The notes beneath the pieces are model-generated. The model was not told where the DNA came from. It was given only the letters and a program-made list of their open reading frames with translations, and searched no databases. Below are positions 47,119 to 56,096 of a stretch of 64,000 nucleotides of DNA, piece after piece. The position numbers were made by a program, and so were the translations under genes. Position 1 is the first letter of the stretch. Every line of letters starts with the position of its first letter. The stretch comes from Enterobacter sp. R4-368 (lineage in GTDB: Bacteria; Pseudomonadota; Gammaproteobacteria; Enterobacterales; Enterobacteriaceae): positions 310,001 through 374,000 of the forward strand of contig NC_021500.1 in NCBI RefSeq assembly GCF_000410515.1. The letters run 5' to 3'.

Positions 47119-47257
47119 TTTCCGCCGCAAACCCCTGCCGTTATACAGATCTTTACGCCGCTTTCGGGATGCTCTTATCGACAGAAAATATTTCATGTTT
47201 CGTTCATATATTCGGCAGCCAACAATTGGATTCTCAATGAATTTTGTCTAGAGTGAT

Positions 47258-47275
47258 GCGTTCATTAATGAACGC
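47258..47275. promoter_or_regulatory. Perfect 18-bp palindrome in the opgD leader
   Basis: GCGTTCATTAATGAACGC is fully self-complementary and is followed by TTTT, 64 nt before the opgD ATG. It could be a regulator site or a small attenuator-like terminator. Confidence 0.45.
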
Positions 47276-47339
47276 TTTTGCCGCTGTTTCGCGCCATCGC
47301 GAAATGCCATTTGACGACCAGAAGGACGTGTTACCAGGC

Positions 47340-48995
47340 ATGAACCGCAGACGATTTATTCAAGCATCCATGGCCCTTGCCGCAACTTACGGCACCACCG
47401 GTGTTGCATCGCTCTTTTCCCGCGCGGCGTTCGCGGCGGAAACGGACATCGCCGATGGCCAGAGCCGCCGTTTTGATTTTTCCGTGCTGCAGTCCATGGC
47501 GCACGATCTGGCGCAACAGCAGTGGGGCGGCGCGCCTAAAGCGCTTCCCAATACGCTGGCGAACCTGACGCCGCAGGCTTACAACAGCATTCAGTACGAT
47601 GCGCAGCACTCGCTGTGGAACAATGTTGATGGCCGCCTGCTGGACGTGCAGTTTTTCCACGTCGGCATGGGATTTCGCCGCCGCGTTCGCATGTTCTCCC
47701 TCGACCAGGAGACGCACCAGGCGCGTGAAATTCACTTCCGCCCGGAGCTGTTTAACTACCACGACGCGGGCGTCGATACCAAACAGCTGGAAGGGCAAAG
47801 CGATCTTGGTTTCGCCGGTTTCCGCGCGTTTAAAGCGCCTGAACTGGCGCGCCGCGATATCGTCTCGTTCCTTGGCGCAAGTTATTTCCGCGCGGTAGAC
47901 AGCACCTTCCAGTACGGTCTTTCCGCACGCGGCGTGGCGATTGATACCTTTACCGATACGCCGGAAGAGTTCCCGGATTTCACCGCCTTCTGGTTTGAGA
48001 CGGCAAAACCCGCCGACACCACCTTTACCGTTTATGCGCTGCTCGATAGCCCGAGTATTACCGGCGCGTATAAGTTCGTGATCCACTGCGAAGAGAGCCA
48101 GGTGATCATGGATGTCGATAACCGCCTGTATGCGCGCAAAGACATTAAGCAACTGGGTATCGCGCCGATGACCAGTATGTTCAGCTGCGGTAATAACGAA
48201 CGCCGCGTCTGCGATACCATTCATCCGCAAATCCACGACTCCGATCGTCTGGCGATGTGGCGCGGGAACGGCGAGTGGATCTGCCGCCCGCTGAACAACC
48301 CGCAAAAATTGCAGTTCAACGCTTATCAGGATGAAAACCCGAAAGGGTTCGGTCTGCTGCAACTCGATCGTGATTTCTCCCACTACCAGGATGTGATGGG
48401 CTGGTACAACAAACGCCCGAGTCTGTGGGTGGAGCCGCGTAACAAGTGGGGCAAAGGGGCGGTCAGCCTGATGGAGATCCCGACCACCGGCGAAACGCTG
48501 GATAACATTGTCTGCTTCTGGCAGCCGGAAAAACCGGTCAAAGCGGGCGATGATTTTGCCTTCCAGTACCGCTTGTACTGGAGCGCGATGCCGCCGGTGC
48601 GTTCTCCACTGGCCCGCGTTTACGCCACCCGTACCGGCATGGGCGGTTTCCCGGAAGGCTGGGCGCCGGGCGAACACTATCCGGATAAATGGGCGCGTCG
48701 TTTCGCCATTGATTTTGTTGGCGGTGACCTGAAAGCGGCCGCGCCGAAAGGCATTGAACCGGTGATCACGCTTTCAAACGGGGAAGCGAAACAGGTTGAG
48801 ATCCTCTATGTCGAACCGTTTGACGGTTATCGCATTCTGTTCGACTGGTATCCGACCAATGATTCCACCGATCCGGTAGACATGCGTCTGTTCCTGCGCT
48901 GCCAGGGTGACGCCATCAGCGAAACCTGGCTTTATCAATACTTCCCGCCCGCGCCAGACAAACGTAACTACGTTGATGACCGCGTCATGCGCTAA
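47340..48995 (+). CDS. opgD: Periplasmic glucan biosynthesis protein OpgD (MdoD)
   Basis: OpgD shapes the backbone of osmoregulated periplasmic glucans. The 551-residue protein equals the E. coli length. It begins with a twin-arginine signal ([14 protein letters not shown], cleaved near AFA), then the MdoG-type domain ([59 protein letters not shown]). The ATG at 47340 gives the known Tat signal; the frame is open upstream to 47244, and including that part would bury the signal. The ribosome site (AAGGA) is rather far, about 13 nt. Confidence 0.96.
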   Translation: MNRRRFIQASMALAATYGTTGVASLFSRAAFAAETDIADGQSRRFDFSVLQSMAHDLAQQQWGGAPKALPNTLANLTPQAYNSIQYDAQHSLWNNVDGRLLDVQFFHVGMGFRRRVRMFSLDQETHQAREIHFRPELFNYHDAGVDTKQLEGQSDLGFAGFRAFKAPELARRDIVSFLGASYFRAVDSTFQYGLSARGVAIDTFTDTPEEFPDFTAFWFETAKPADTTFTVYALLDSPSITGAYKFVIHCEESQVIMDVDNRLYARKDIKQLGIAPMTSMFSCGNNERRVCDTIHPQIHDSDRLAMWRGNGEWICRPLNNPQKLQFNAYQDENPKGFGLLQLDRDFSHYQDVMGWYNKRPSLWVEPRNKWGKGAVSLMEIPTTGETLDNIVCFWQPEKPVKAGDDFAFQYRLYWSAMPPVRSPLARVYATRTGMGGFPEGWAPGEHYPDKWARRFAIDFVGGDLKAAAPKGIEPVITLSNGEAKQVEILYVEPFDGYRILFDWYPTNDSTDPVDMRLFLRCQGDAISETWLYQYFPPAPDKRNYVDDRVMR

Positions 48996-49040
48996 ACCCA
49001 CTTCGCCCCCGTCAGGGGGCGAATGCTTTATGGAGCCGCA

Positions 49041-49583
49041 ATGGACGATACCCTTATACCGGTGAATGACCATCTCACGCTGCATGCCGCCGACGAGCGG
49101 TTTGTGCACGATCTGCACCAGTTAATTGTCAAAAACCGCGACTGGCTACAGCAGTTTCTCAACTGGCCGCAGTCGGTCACGTCCGTTGATGACACCCGTA
49201 AAACCGTGCAGAGCAATATACTGTTGCACCAGCGCGGCTACGCCAAAATGTTCATGATTGTGCGCGACGATGTGCTGGTGGGCGTGCTGGCGTTTAACGC
49301 GATTGAGCCGTTAAACAAAACGGCTTATATCGGCTACTGGCTGGATGAAGAGTGCCAGCGGCAGGGGATATTGTCTCAGGCCATGCAGGCAATGATCGAT
49401 TTTTATGCCCGCCGCGGCGATATCCGCCGCTTTGTCATCAAATGCCGGGTGGCGAATCATGCCAGCAATCAGGTTGCCGGGCGCAACGGCTTTACGCTCG
49501 AAGGCTGCCTTAAACAGGCAGAATTTCTCAACGGCAGCTACGACGATCAGAATATCTGGGCGAAGATCGTCGATAAGGCCTGA
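49041..49583 (+). CDS. rimL: Ribosomal protein L7/L12 N-terminal acetyltransferase RimL
   Basis: RimL acetylates the N-terminal serine of L12 to give L7. The 180-residue GNAT protein has QRGYAKMFMIVRDD, IEPLNKTAYIGYWLDEECQR, and VANHASNQVAGRNGFTLEGC. The start at 49041 follows GGAG. In E. coli the small gene ydcH lies between opgD and rimL, but here the gap of about 45 nt leaves no room for it. Confidence 0.94.
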   Translation: MDDTLIPVNDHLTLHAADERFVHDLHQLIVKNRDWLQQFLNWPQSVTSVDDTRKTVQSNILLHQRGYAKMFMIVRDDVLVGVLAFNAIEPLNKTAYIGYWLDEECQRQGILSQAMQAMIDFYARRGDIRRFVIKCRVANHASNQVAGRNGFTLEGCLKQAEFLNGSYDDQNIWAKIVDKA

Positions 49584-49588
49584 TCGCG

Positions 49589-50335
49589 CTAACTGGTGGC
49601 CTGCGACACCGCTTTGCGCAGGCCGTTTACCGCCGGTGAGTTCATCGGTGTGACCAGCGCGTAGTTGTAGTGATCATCACTCCAGTACTGGGCCATTACA
49701 TCTTCGGCCTCGCGTTCCCCGTGAGGGAGTTTGACCGGGCTTAACGGGCGGATATACCAGCCGACCCGCGTTCCGTTCCTGTCCTGATACATAATCAGCG
49801 CCGCCGGGCCTTGCGCGGTGGCGATAAGCCGCGCACCGGATAAGGTGAAACCATACTGTTCGAGATTCGGCGGCTGGTTACCGTTAATAAAATACCGGGC
49901 GACCCAGCGGGTGAGTTCGGTTTGCTGGCTTGCCACCACATCCATTGGCGTGACGGCGGCATTATCAAAAAGTTTATAAGCCTGAACCGCGTCCTCCATC
50001 GGCTGATGAGTCATTAACATCTGCGACTCTTTCAGCTCCCAGCCCGTATAACCGCCCACGCTTAACGCCAGTACCAGCGCGAACGCGGTGGCCAGTTTCC
50101 ACTGTCGCTGCTGGCGTACCTGGCGGCGTAAATAGTGTGGCTCCGGTTTTTCCAGGGCGATAGTTTGCTGGCTCATGGCCTGGCGGAGTTGTTGCGCGTC
50201 ACGCCGCCAGCCTGCAACCTGCGCGGCGGCATCGGGGTTTTCTGCCAGATAGCGCTCGATACGCGCTGAGGTCGCCTCATCGGTTTCGCCATCCATCCAG
50301 GCATGCAGATCGTGTTCATCCGGTGGCAACGTCAT
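49589..50335 (-). CDS. Membrane anti-sigma factor (RskA-like) for the adjacent ECF sigma factor
   Basis: The 248-residue protein has an N-terminal anti-sigma segment (LHAWMDGETDEATSARIERY), one membrane helix at about 82-99 (around TAFALVLALSVGGYTGWEL) and a C-terminal periplasmic RskA domain (ALIMYQDRNGTRVGWYIRPL). The HxxxCxxC zinc motif is absent, so redox control through zinc release is unlikely. Its start overlaps the sigma-factor stop by 4 nt. It probably holds the sigma factor at the membrane until a periplasmic signal arrives. Confidence 0.88.
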   Translation of the reverse strand: MTLPPDEHDLHAWMDGETDEATSARIERYLAENPDAAAQVAGWRRDAQQLRQAMSQQTIALEKPEPHYLRRQVRQQRQWKLATAFALVLALSVGGYTGWELKESQMLMTHQPMEDAVQAYKLFDNAAVTPMDVVASQQTELTRWVARYFINGNQPPNLEQYGFTLSGARLIATAQGPAALIMYQDRNGTRVGWYIRPLSPVKLPHGEREAEDVMAQYWSDDHYNYALVTPMNSPAVNGLRKAVSQATS

Positions 50336-50838
50336 TTCAGTCTCCTCAGCGGCAGCGGCGCTGCCGTACCGTCTAATTTCTCATGTAGCAATTTACGTGC
50401 GCGCGACAGGCGCGACATCACGGTGCCGGTCGGGATATCGAGCGTTTGGGCGACTTCTTTATAACTCAGCCCTTCAATGCTCACCAGCAACAGAATGGCA
50501 CGATAATCGGTCGGCAGCGTGGCGAACACTGCCAGCGTATCATCCGCCATGGCCAGTGACTCGGTTGACGCGCCGGTGGCCTCCTCGCCGGTGAAAAAGG
50601 CGAGGATTTTCATATACCGCCGCTTACGCCGCTCGCCGTCAATAAATTGACGGTAAAGAATGGCGAACAGCCAGGCGCGCAGGCTCCGTTCGCCATCACT
50701 ATTTGGGCTACGCGTCAGCGCTTTCATCAGGCAGCTTTGCACCAAATCTTCCGCGCTGTGCGGGTTGCGGGTTAGCCACAGCGCAAAGCGTTGCAAATGT
50801 GGCATCACCTGACGAATCTCATCATCAGTCAGTTGCAT
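50332..50838 (-). CDS. ECF-family RNA polymerase sigma factor
   Basis: The 168-residue protein has region 2 (FALWLTRNPHSAEDLVQSCL) and region 4 (LSYKEVAQTLDIPTGTVMSR followed by LSRARKLLHEKL) and no region 1 or 3, as in ECF sigma factors. It is the third gene of the operon, 9 nt after the cytochrome b561 gene, and overlaps the anti-sigma gene by 4 nt. Such sigma factors usually activate their own operon; a fitting promoter lies before the first gene. Confidence 0.93.
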   Translation of the reverse strand: MQLTDDEIRQVMPHLQRFALWLTRNPHSAEDLVQSCLMKALTRSPNSDGERSLRAWLFAILYRQFIDGERRKRRYMKILAFFTGEEATGASTESLAMADDTLAVFATLPTDYRAILLLVSIEGLSYKEVAQTLDIPTGTVMSRLSRARKLLHEKLDGTAAPLPLRRLK

Positions 50839-50847
50839 AGCTTGCCT

Positions 50848-51384
50848 TCATCGCTTGCGGGTTCCCGACATACTTTCAAAAACGCCATCGCGGAGCACGA
50901 GGGCATGAAACAGTGCGGCGGCCAGATGCAGCATCACCGTTGCGAACAGCGCCAGCGCCACCAGGGAATGCAGTGGCCGCAGTAGCGCGTAAGTATCATT
51001 ATTCACCGGCAGGACGGGCGGTAACACCCAACCGGCGACAGTCACCGGATAGCCCGCTGCCGAGAGCATTCCCCAGCCAATCAGCGGTTGCGCAAGCATC
51101 ATGGCATAGAGCGCCCAGTGTGAAAGATGCGCCATGGCGCGTTGCCAGCCCGCAAGCGTCGCCGGTAACGCCGGCGTGGCAGTATAAAACCGCAGCCACA
51201 GACGAACCAGCACCAGCACAAAAATCATCAAACCCAGTGGTTTATGGATCGACACCAGTAGACTGTGCAGGGATGAGACGGTGGAAACCATCACGACGCC
51301 AATAAATAGCATCGCGATGATCGCCGCCGCCATTAACCAGTGCAGCACGCGTAGCGCCGGGTGGAAATAGGCAACCTGTTTCAT
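50848..51384 (-). CDS. Cytochrome b561-family protein
   Basis: The 178-residue integral membrane protein has four helices with haem-binding His residues: HPALRVLHWLMAAAIIAMLF, HSLLVSIHKPLGLMIFVLVL, LSHWALYAMMLAQPLIGWGM and LHLAAALFHALVLRDG. It should carry electrons across or out of the membrane, here perhaps to the neighbouring catalase-like haemoprotein. Its start overlaps that gene's stop by 4 nt. It is distinct from cybB in this window. Confidence 0.9.
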   Translation of the reverse strand: MKQVAYFHPALRVLHWLMAAAIIAMLFIGVVMVSTVSSLHSLLVSIHKPLGLMIFVLVLVRLWLRFYTATPALPATLAGWQRAMAHLSHWALYAMMLAQPLIGWGMLSAAGYPVTVAGWVLPPVLPVNNDTYALLRPLHSLVALALFATVMLHLAAALFHALVLRDGVFESMSGTRKR

Positions 51385-52436
51385 AAATGAGCTCCAGCCT
51401 GGGCGGATTGTTCACGGGTGCGCGCATTGTAAGATTTAGCATAAGCCGCAGAACGCGCATTGAGTAACGGATCGTCGGAGGCGGCAATGCCATCCGGCAG
51501 GATCAGCGGATCGTAATTGATGTCATTGCATGGCCCGTTTTGCTGTTCGGTTGCCCGGGTGAGAACCAGCGTTCCGGCGTTGATGGTTTGCCGGTCGGCC
51601 GGCCAGACTTTCGCCGCATTGCTGCCATCATCACCCGGCTGGGCGACGGTGATCAGCAGATCCCATTTCAGTGGCCCCTGCGCCAGACGCTGTTTGAGAT
51701 CCGTTTGCAGGAAATTTTTATCACGCTTTTCGTCGGCGCTGATGGGCTGATAATCGGTGTGTGGCACCATGCTCCAGCGCACCAGATGCGCGACATCTGC
51801 TTTATCCATAAACCGGAATGCGTTCAGGCTGTTAAACCGATCGCTGGCCCAGCTCGACGAAGGCACATTCTGTTTTGCCCATGCCAGAAACGGCGCGACC
51901 TCCGGGTTGTTTTGCACGAAGGCTTTGAATTTCCCGGCATCCGGTTTGCCGGTTGCCGCATCGGGCAGCGAGGCAACCTGTAATTCATAGAATTGCTCAA
52001 CAGTGGAGACCGGGAAGAAGGGCATTGCGTTCATGCCGGTGCGCCACTGTTCACCGTTTGCTAACTGAAACGCCAGCGCCAGACTGCGCACAGGCACAGC
52101 ATAATCCGGCGCGGCGGGGTTTCCTCCGGCGATGGCAAAACGCCCGGTTACTGGCGTTTCTCCGACAGCAAATACCGAGGCGCGCGATAGCGTGCTGGCA
52201 TTACCGTTAGAGATAAAACTGCCCGTAACGCAGAGCCCTTTGGCGTGATTTCGCCGATAGCCCGGATGCTCGCCGCCCGCTTGTTGTAAGACATTAACCA
52301 GTTTATCTGCGCTCAGGCGCGCAGGAGTTAACCAGCCTCCGCCCCACAGAAACAGCACAATCAACACCAGCGGAACAAATGCGATTGCCGCAAGGCGTGC
52401 AAGGATCTGGCCGGTCGTAAAAGGAGTGTTTGTCAT
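51381..52436 (-). CDS. Membrane-anchored catalase-family haem peroxidase (SrpA-like)
   Basis: The 351-residue protein starts with a membrane helix at about 16-32 (around AAIAFVPLVLIVLFLWGG), which would place the haem domain in the periplasm. The catalase-like core has the distal-His region HPGYRRNHAKGLCVTGSF, RFAIAGGNP, RSLALAF, and near the end the likely haem-ligand Tyr in NARSAAYAKSYNAR (RxxxY). It lacks the large domains of classical catalase. It is the first gene of the operon with cytochrome b561, ECF sigma factor and anti-sigma factor, so its output is probably peroxide-linked. Confidence 0.88.
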   Translation of the reverse strand: MTNTPFTTGQILARLAAIAFVPLVLIVLFLWGGGWLTPARLSADKLVNVLQQAGGEHPGYRRNHAKGLCVTGSFISNGNASTLSRASVFAVGETPVTGRFAIAGGNPAAPDYAVPVRSLALAFQLANGEQWRTGMNAMPFFPVSTVEQFYELQVASLPDAATGKPDAGKFKAFVQNNPEVAPFLAWAKQNVPSSSWASDRFNSLNAFRFMDKADVAHLVRWSMVPHTDYQPISADEKRDKNFLQTDLKQRLAQGPLKWDLLITVAQPGDDGSNAAKVWPADRQTINAGTLVLTRATEQQNGPCNDINYDPLILPDGIAASDDPLLNARSAAYAKSYNARTREQSAQAGAHL

Positions 52437-52465
52437 AGTCGCTCACCTGCTAATCATGAGCGGAT

Positions 52466-52492
52466 AAGACGAAGCAACGGCGGGTTTATTCC
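52466..52492 (-). promoter_or_regulatory. ECF-type promoter before the catalase-like operon
   Basis: Read on the minus strand, GGAATA (52487-52492) and CGTCTT (52466-52471) are 15 nt apart. This fits the GGAAT-type -35 and CGTC-type -10 used by many ECF sigma factors. The expected transcript would start about 20 nt before the catalase-like ATG, leaving room for its AGGTGA ribosome site. Confidence 0.6.
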
Positions 52493-52799
52493 ACACGAAA
52501 GAAAAAAATTTTTATGAAAAAAGCCTGCAACAGAGTGTTCGTTGCAGGCCCGGTGTTATCAGGGATGTCTCGTCGCAAAGTGCGTGGCAAAGGTGCCGTC
52601 TTTGCCGCCAGCCGGGTGACGGCCGCTACGGTTTACAAAAACTGCGCAAAGGTTGTTGAAGCGAAAATTCCGCAGCCTGGCAGGAGGAAAGTGAACAGGT
52701 CAGGGGGGGCGTTTTCTCCGCCGGGTGCCTCATAAACCACCTGCAACAATATGAAAAGTCGCGGATAAACGACGTCGGCTTTGATAACAGACAAGCGCC
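52493..52799. other. Gap with no supported gene
   Basis: A 73-codon plus-strand frame (52514-52735) is present but has no ribosome site and a composition unlike a protein. I see no gene, RNA or clear terminator in this stretch. Confidence 0.4.
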
Positions 52800-53780
52800 T
52801 TACAAAGAGCCAACCAGCGGCGTGCGGGTAATGTGCTGCGTGTCGTTAATCACTTTCGGCCCGCGTAACAGAATGCTTTCGCCTTCCTGCGCCTCGACGA
52901 CCGCATCGCCGTAAATTTCAATCTGATGCTCGATCAGCACATTACCGTGAATGCGCGCATTGCCCTGAATCACCACTTTTTCATCCAGCTGCAATGGCCC
53001 GCCGCGTAGCCAGGCGCGACCGCCTACCAGCACGTGGTGTTTTAAAATACAGTTGCCTTCAACGACGGCGTTTTCGGCTACCTGCGAGCTGTAGCGAATG
53101 GTCGGGATCTCATCGTCAAGCGTCCCGGCGACCACGCGTGCGGCGCCATACACTTTGGCGCAGTCGCACACCCAGACATCATTGAGCTCGTTGCCTTCGA
53201 GCAGGGCGAAATCAAAGACTTCGGCGCGGTGTTCAATAAAGGCGTAATTGACGATGGCATCGCCATAAATTTGCGCCTGATGCACCACGCGCGAATGGCT
53301 GACGGTGGCGCGATCGTAAATCTGCAAAATCTGTTCGTTATCCAGCGTTAAACCTTTCGCGGCAATGATGTCGCAGCCGCTGAGAATGCGCGCATCGCCG
53401 CGTAAATGACATCCACCGCGCACCGTAGAGGCCTGAACGGTGACGTTGTCACTTAATTGCGCGCCGTGGCTTATCTCACTGCCGTCAACCCAGGCGTTAT
53501 CCGCAATTATGACATCGTGGCAAATCACGCACGGCTGGGTGATCCGCGCATTGCCACGCACTGCGCTGCCAAGAAAAACCATGCTGTTTTCATCGTAAAT
53601 CCAGCAGTTTCCTTGCTGATCGAGCACGTTTTCATTATCGACCCAGCCACCGGCGCTGCCCGCCACAACATCGTTGAAATCGCGCAGGGCAATAATCTGG
53701 CGCAGGGCGACGGATCGCTTCTCGCCGCCAATCTGGTAATGCATTGTCCGTTGCTCATCACTGAGCCGATACTTATTCAT
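52800..53780 (-). CDS. ydcK: Hexapeptide-repeat protein YdcK
   Basis: The 326-residue protein, the same length as E. coli YdcK, consists largely of left-handed beta-helix hexapeptide repeats (for example [40 protein letters not shown] and [20 protein letters not shown]). Such folds are common in acyltransferases, but no substrate is known. It follows the E. coli order between rimL and tehB. Confidence 0.92.
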   Translation of the reverse strand: MNKYRLSDEQRTMHYQIGGEKRSVALRQIIALRDFNDVVAGSAGGWVDNENVLDQQGNCWIYDENSMVFLGSAVRGNARITQPCVICHDVIIADNAWVDGSEISHGAQLSDNVTVQASTVRGGCHLRGDARILSGCDIIAAKGLTLDNEQILQIYDRATVSHSRVVHQAQIYGDAIVNYAFIEHRAEVFDFALLEGNELNDVWVCDCAKVYGAARVVAGTLDDEIPTIRYSSQVAENAVVEGNCILKHHVLVGGRAWLRGGPLQLDEKVVIQGNARIHGNVLIEHQIEIYGDAVVEAQEGESILLRGPKVINDTQHITRTPLVGSL

Positions 53781-53905
53781 GCTACATTTCCCCCATCTGC
53801 CTGAGTTAAACGTAGCAAATTTTACGCCGCTGGCTATCCGCCAGCGAAAGCAATAAAATGCACAAAAAATACAACTTATAAATTCGCGACGTATTGAGGA
53901 ACAGC

Positions 53906-54502
53906 ATGACCACCCGCACTGATAACTACTTTACTGAAAAATACAGCATGACCCCGACCCATTCGGAAGTGCTTAACGCCATGAATTATGTCCAGCCGGG
54001 TAAAGCGCTGGATCTCGGCTGCGGTAATGGCCGCAACAGTCTGTTTCTCGCCAACCGGGGTTTTGATGTCACCGCGTGGGATAAAAACCCGAACAGTCTG
54101 AGCAACTTACAAAATATTCGTGAAACAGAAGGGCTGGAAAACTTACATATTGAGGCGGTTGATCTCAACCATCTCAGTTTTGACGGCGAGTACGATTTTA
54201 TTCTCTCGACCGTAGTGCTGATGTTTCTGGAAGCGAAAACCATCCCAAGGCTGATTGCCAATATGCAGCGCTGCACCAAACCCGGCGGCTATAACCTGAT
54301 TGTCGCGGCAATGGACACGGCAGATTTCCCGTGCACGGTCGGCTTCCCGTTTGCTTTTAAAGAGGGGGAGTTGCGCGATTACTACGTCGGTTGGGAACTG
54401 CTGAAATACAACGAAGAGGTGGGTGAACTTCACCGCACCGATGCCAACGGTAACCGCATCAAATTACGTTTCGCCACGATGCTGGCACGCAAATCCGCGT
54501 AA
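53906..54502 (+). CDS. tehB: Tellurite methyltransferase TehB
   Basis: TehB methylates tellurite and selenite with S-adenosylmethionine. The 198-residue protein has SAM motif [17 protein letters not shown] and the conserved [20 protein letters not shown] and [27 protein letters not shown] at 53906 after GAGGA matches the E. coli N-terminus. In E. coli tehA (a membrane channel-like protein) precedes tehB, but here ydcK is the direct neighbour and tehA is absent. Confidence 0.95.
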   Translation: MTTRTDNYFTEKYSMTPTHSEVLNAMNYVQPGKALDLGCGNGRNSLFLANRGFDVTAWDKNPNSLSNLQNIRETEGLENLHIEAVDLNHLSFDGEYDFILSTVVLMFLEAKTIPRLIANMQRCTKPGGYNLIVAAMDTADFPCTVGFPFAFKEGELRDYYVGWELLKYNEEVGELHRTDANGNRIKLRFATMLARKSA

Positions 54503-54528
54503 CTTATCCTGCTGCGGCAGTAAAAGCG

Positions 54529-54551
54529 CCGGAAGCTGGCCTCCGGTTTTT
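54529..54551 (+). terminator. Intrinsic terminator of tehB
   Basis: CCGGA (54529-54533) and TCCGG (54542-54546) form a short stem followed by TTTTT. The rest of the gap to the pepT-like gene (54552-54760) shows no gene. Confidence 0.6.
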
Positions 54552-54760
54552 ACTGCCAGCCCTCCGTATTTCTCTTTCAATCTCTACTGCGCCACTTCCC
54601 GCTATTCGCCGGGTAAATGCCTCCTGCAAAGGGTTGAAGGATGACGGGGATAAATTGCCATCACATGGGTAGCAAATGCCGGATTACAAGGCCATCCGGC
54701 AGGTTAGATCGGACTATCATTACGGGGTGAATGCCGTTCCAACGCCATCCCCGGTCTGTT

Positions 54761-55990
54761 TTAACGCGCCGCCAGCAGGCAGAGCTGCAGCGCAACGTTA
54801 TAAGAGGCTTCGAAAGCGCGTAGCGGCAGGAACTCAAAACGCGAGTGGAAGTTATGCGCGCCGGTGAAGAAATTTGGCGTCAGCAAACCTTTAGCAGAAA
54901 GCGCCGCACCGTCGGTGCCGCCGCGCATCGGGGTCGGTTTTGGCGTGATACCCAGTGATTCCATGGCTGTGAACAGTAAATCAATCGCCCGGCGATCTTC
55001 GCCAATCGCGTTGCTGATATTGCTGTAGGTATCGCTGATGCTGTACTCTACTTTCGCGGTGGGATACTGAGCCGCAATTTTTGCCGCAACATCGGCGATT
55101 TGCTGTTTGCGTTTAGCAAAACTCTCGCTGTCGAAATCACGAATGTTGGCGTTCAGCGTCGCGTAGCTCTGCACGGCATTGATACCGTTAAACCAGATAT
55201 AACCTTCGCGTCCTTCCGTGTGCTCCGGCGTTTGTTGACGATCAAAGTGGCTGATGTAATCCATTGCCATTAACAGCGGGTTCACCAGCACGCCTTTCGC
55301 CGACATCGGGTGCGCGGTCACCCCGGTAAACTGAATTTGCGCGCTGGCGGCGTTAAAGTTCTCGTAAACGATTTCGCCCAGTTCGCAGCAGTCGATTGTC
55401 CAGGCAAAATCAACATCAAAACGCGCTAAATCCAGCGCCTTCGCGCCACGCAGGCCCACTTCTTCATCGGGTACAAAGGCCACCACGATATCGCCGTGAC
55501 GCTGTTCTGGCGTCAGGTTTTCCAGCAGCGTCATCACCACGGTAACCGCGGCTTTGTTATCCGCACCGAGTACGCTGGTGCCGTCACTGAAGATTATCTC
55601 CTCATTCGGATAAGCGAGGATCTCCGGATGCTCATCAACGCGCAGCCAGATATCCTGCGCGCGGTTCAGGCAGAGATCTTGCCCCTCAAAGCGCAGGATC
55701 TGTGGATGAATATGCGGGGATAAACCGACGTCCACGGTGTCGATATGGGTGATAAAACCAATGCGCGGCGCACCGGGAACATTGCCTTTTTTGACGGCGG
55801 TGACGGTCGCGTGATCGTCAATAATGATCTCTTCAAGACCCAGTGTTTTCAACTCATTAGCCAGTTCACGCGCCATATCAAACTGCCCGACGGTGGTGGG
55901 TAAAGTGGTGGCCGCCGGATCGCTTTGGCTGGTGATGCTGAGATAGCGAAAGAAGCGATGCGTTAATTGACTGGAGAGCGACGACGTCAT
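54761..55990 (-). CDS. pepT: Peptidase T (tripeptide aminopeptidase), M20B family
   Basis: The 409-residue di-zinc enzyme removes the N-terminal residue from tripeptides. Zinc-site motifs are ITHIDTVD (His, catalytic Asp), GADNKAAV, the general base in VPDEEVG, and GAHNFHSRFE near the end. The start at 55990 follows GAAGGA. It is divergent from a dipeptide-binding protein, so imported peptides are probably digested by it. It may be a second pepT copy, because E. coli carries pepT at another place; only the rest of the genome could tell. Confidence 0.93.
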   Translation of the reverse strand: MTSSLSSQLTHRFFRYLSITSQSDPAATTLPTTVGQFDMARELANELKTLGLEEIIIDDHATVTAVKKGNVPGAPRIGFITHIDTVDVGLSPHIHPQILRFEGQDLCLNRAQDIWLRVDEHPEILAYPNEEIIFSDGTSVLGADNKAAVTVVMTLLENLTPEQRHGDIVVAFVPDEEVGLRGAKALDLARFDVDFAWTIDCCELGEIVYENFNAASAQIQFTGVTAHPMSAKGVLVNPLLMAMDYISHFDRQQTPEHTEGREGYIWFNGINAVQSYATLNANIRDFDSESFAKRKQQIADVAAKIAAQYPTAKVEYSISDTYSNISNAIGEDRRAIDLLFTAMESLGITPKPTPMRGGTDGAALSAKGLLTPNFFTGAHNFHSRFEFLPLRAFEASYNVALQLCLLAAR

Positions 55991-56096
55991 AGTGATTCCT
56001 TCTTTATTCGAATTATCAGGTGTTTGCAAATTCACTTTAATGTTATTTATGAGAGGGCAAACAACAAGCCTTTACAATAAAACAACAGGAAAAACT

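Noticed and set aside
47244..47339. In-frame N-terminal extension of opgD
   Set aside because: It would place 32 residues ahead of the twin-arginine signal peptide, which must be N-terminal to work.
47331..48677. 448-codon open frame on the minus strand
   Set aside because: It is antisense to opgD and is a shadow of its high-GC codon use.
52514..52735. 73-codon plus-strand frame
   Set aside because: No ribosome site and an unlikely amino-acid mix; probably non-coding.
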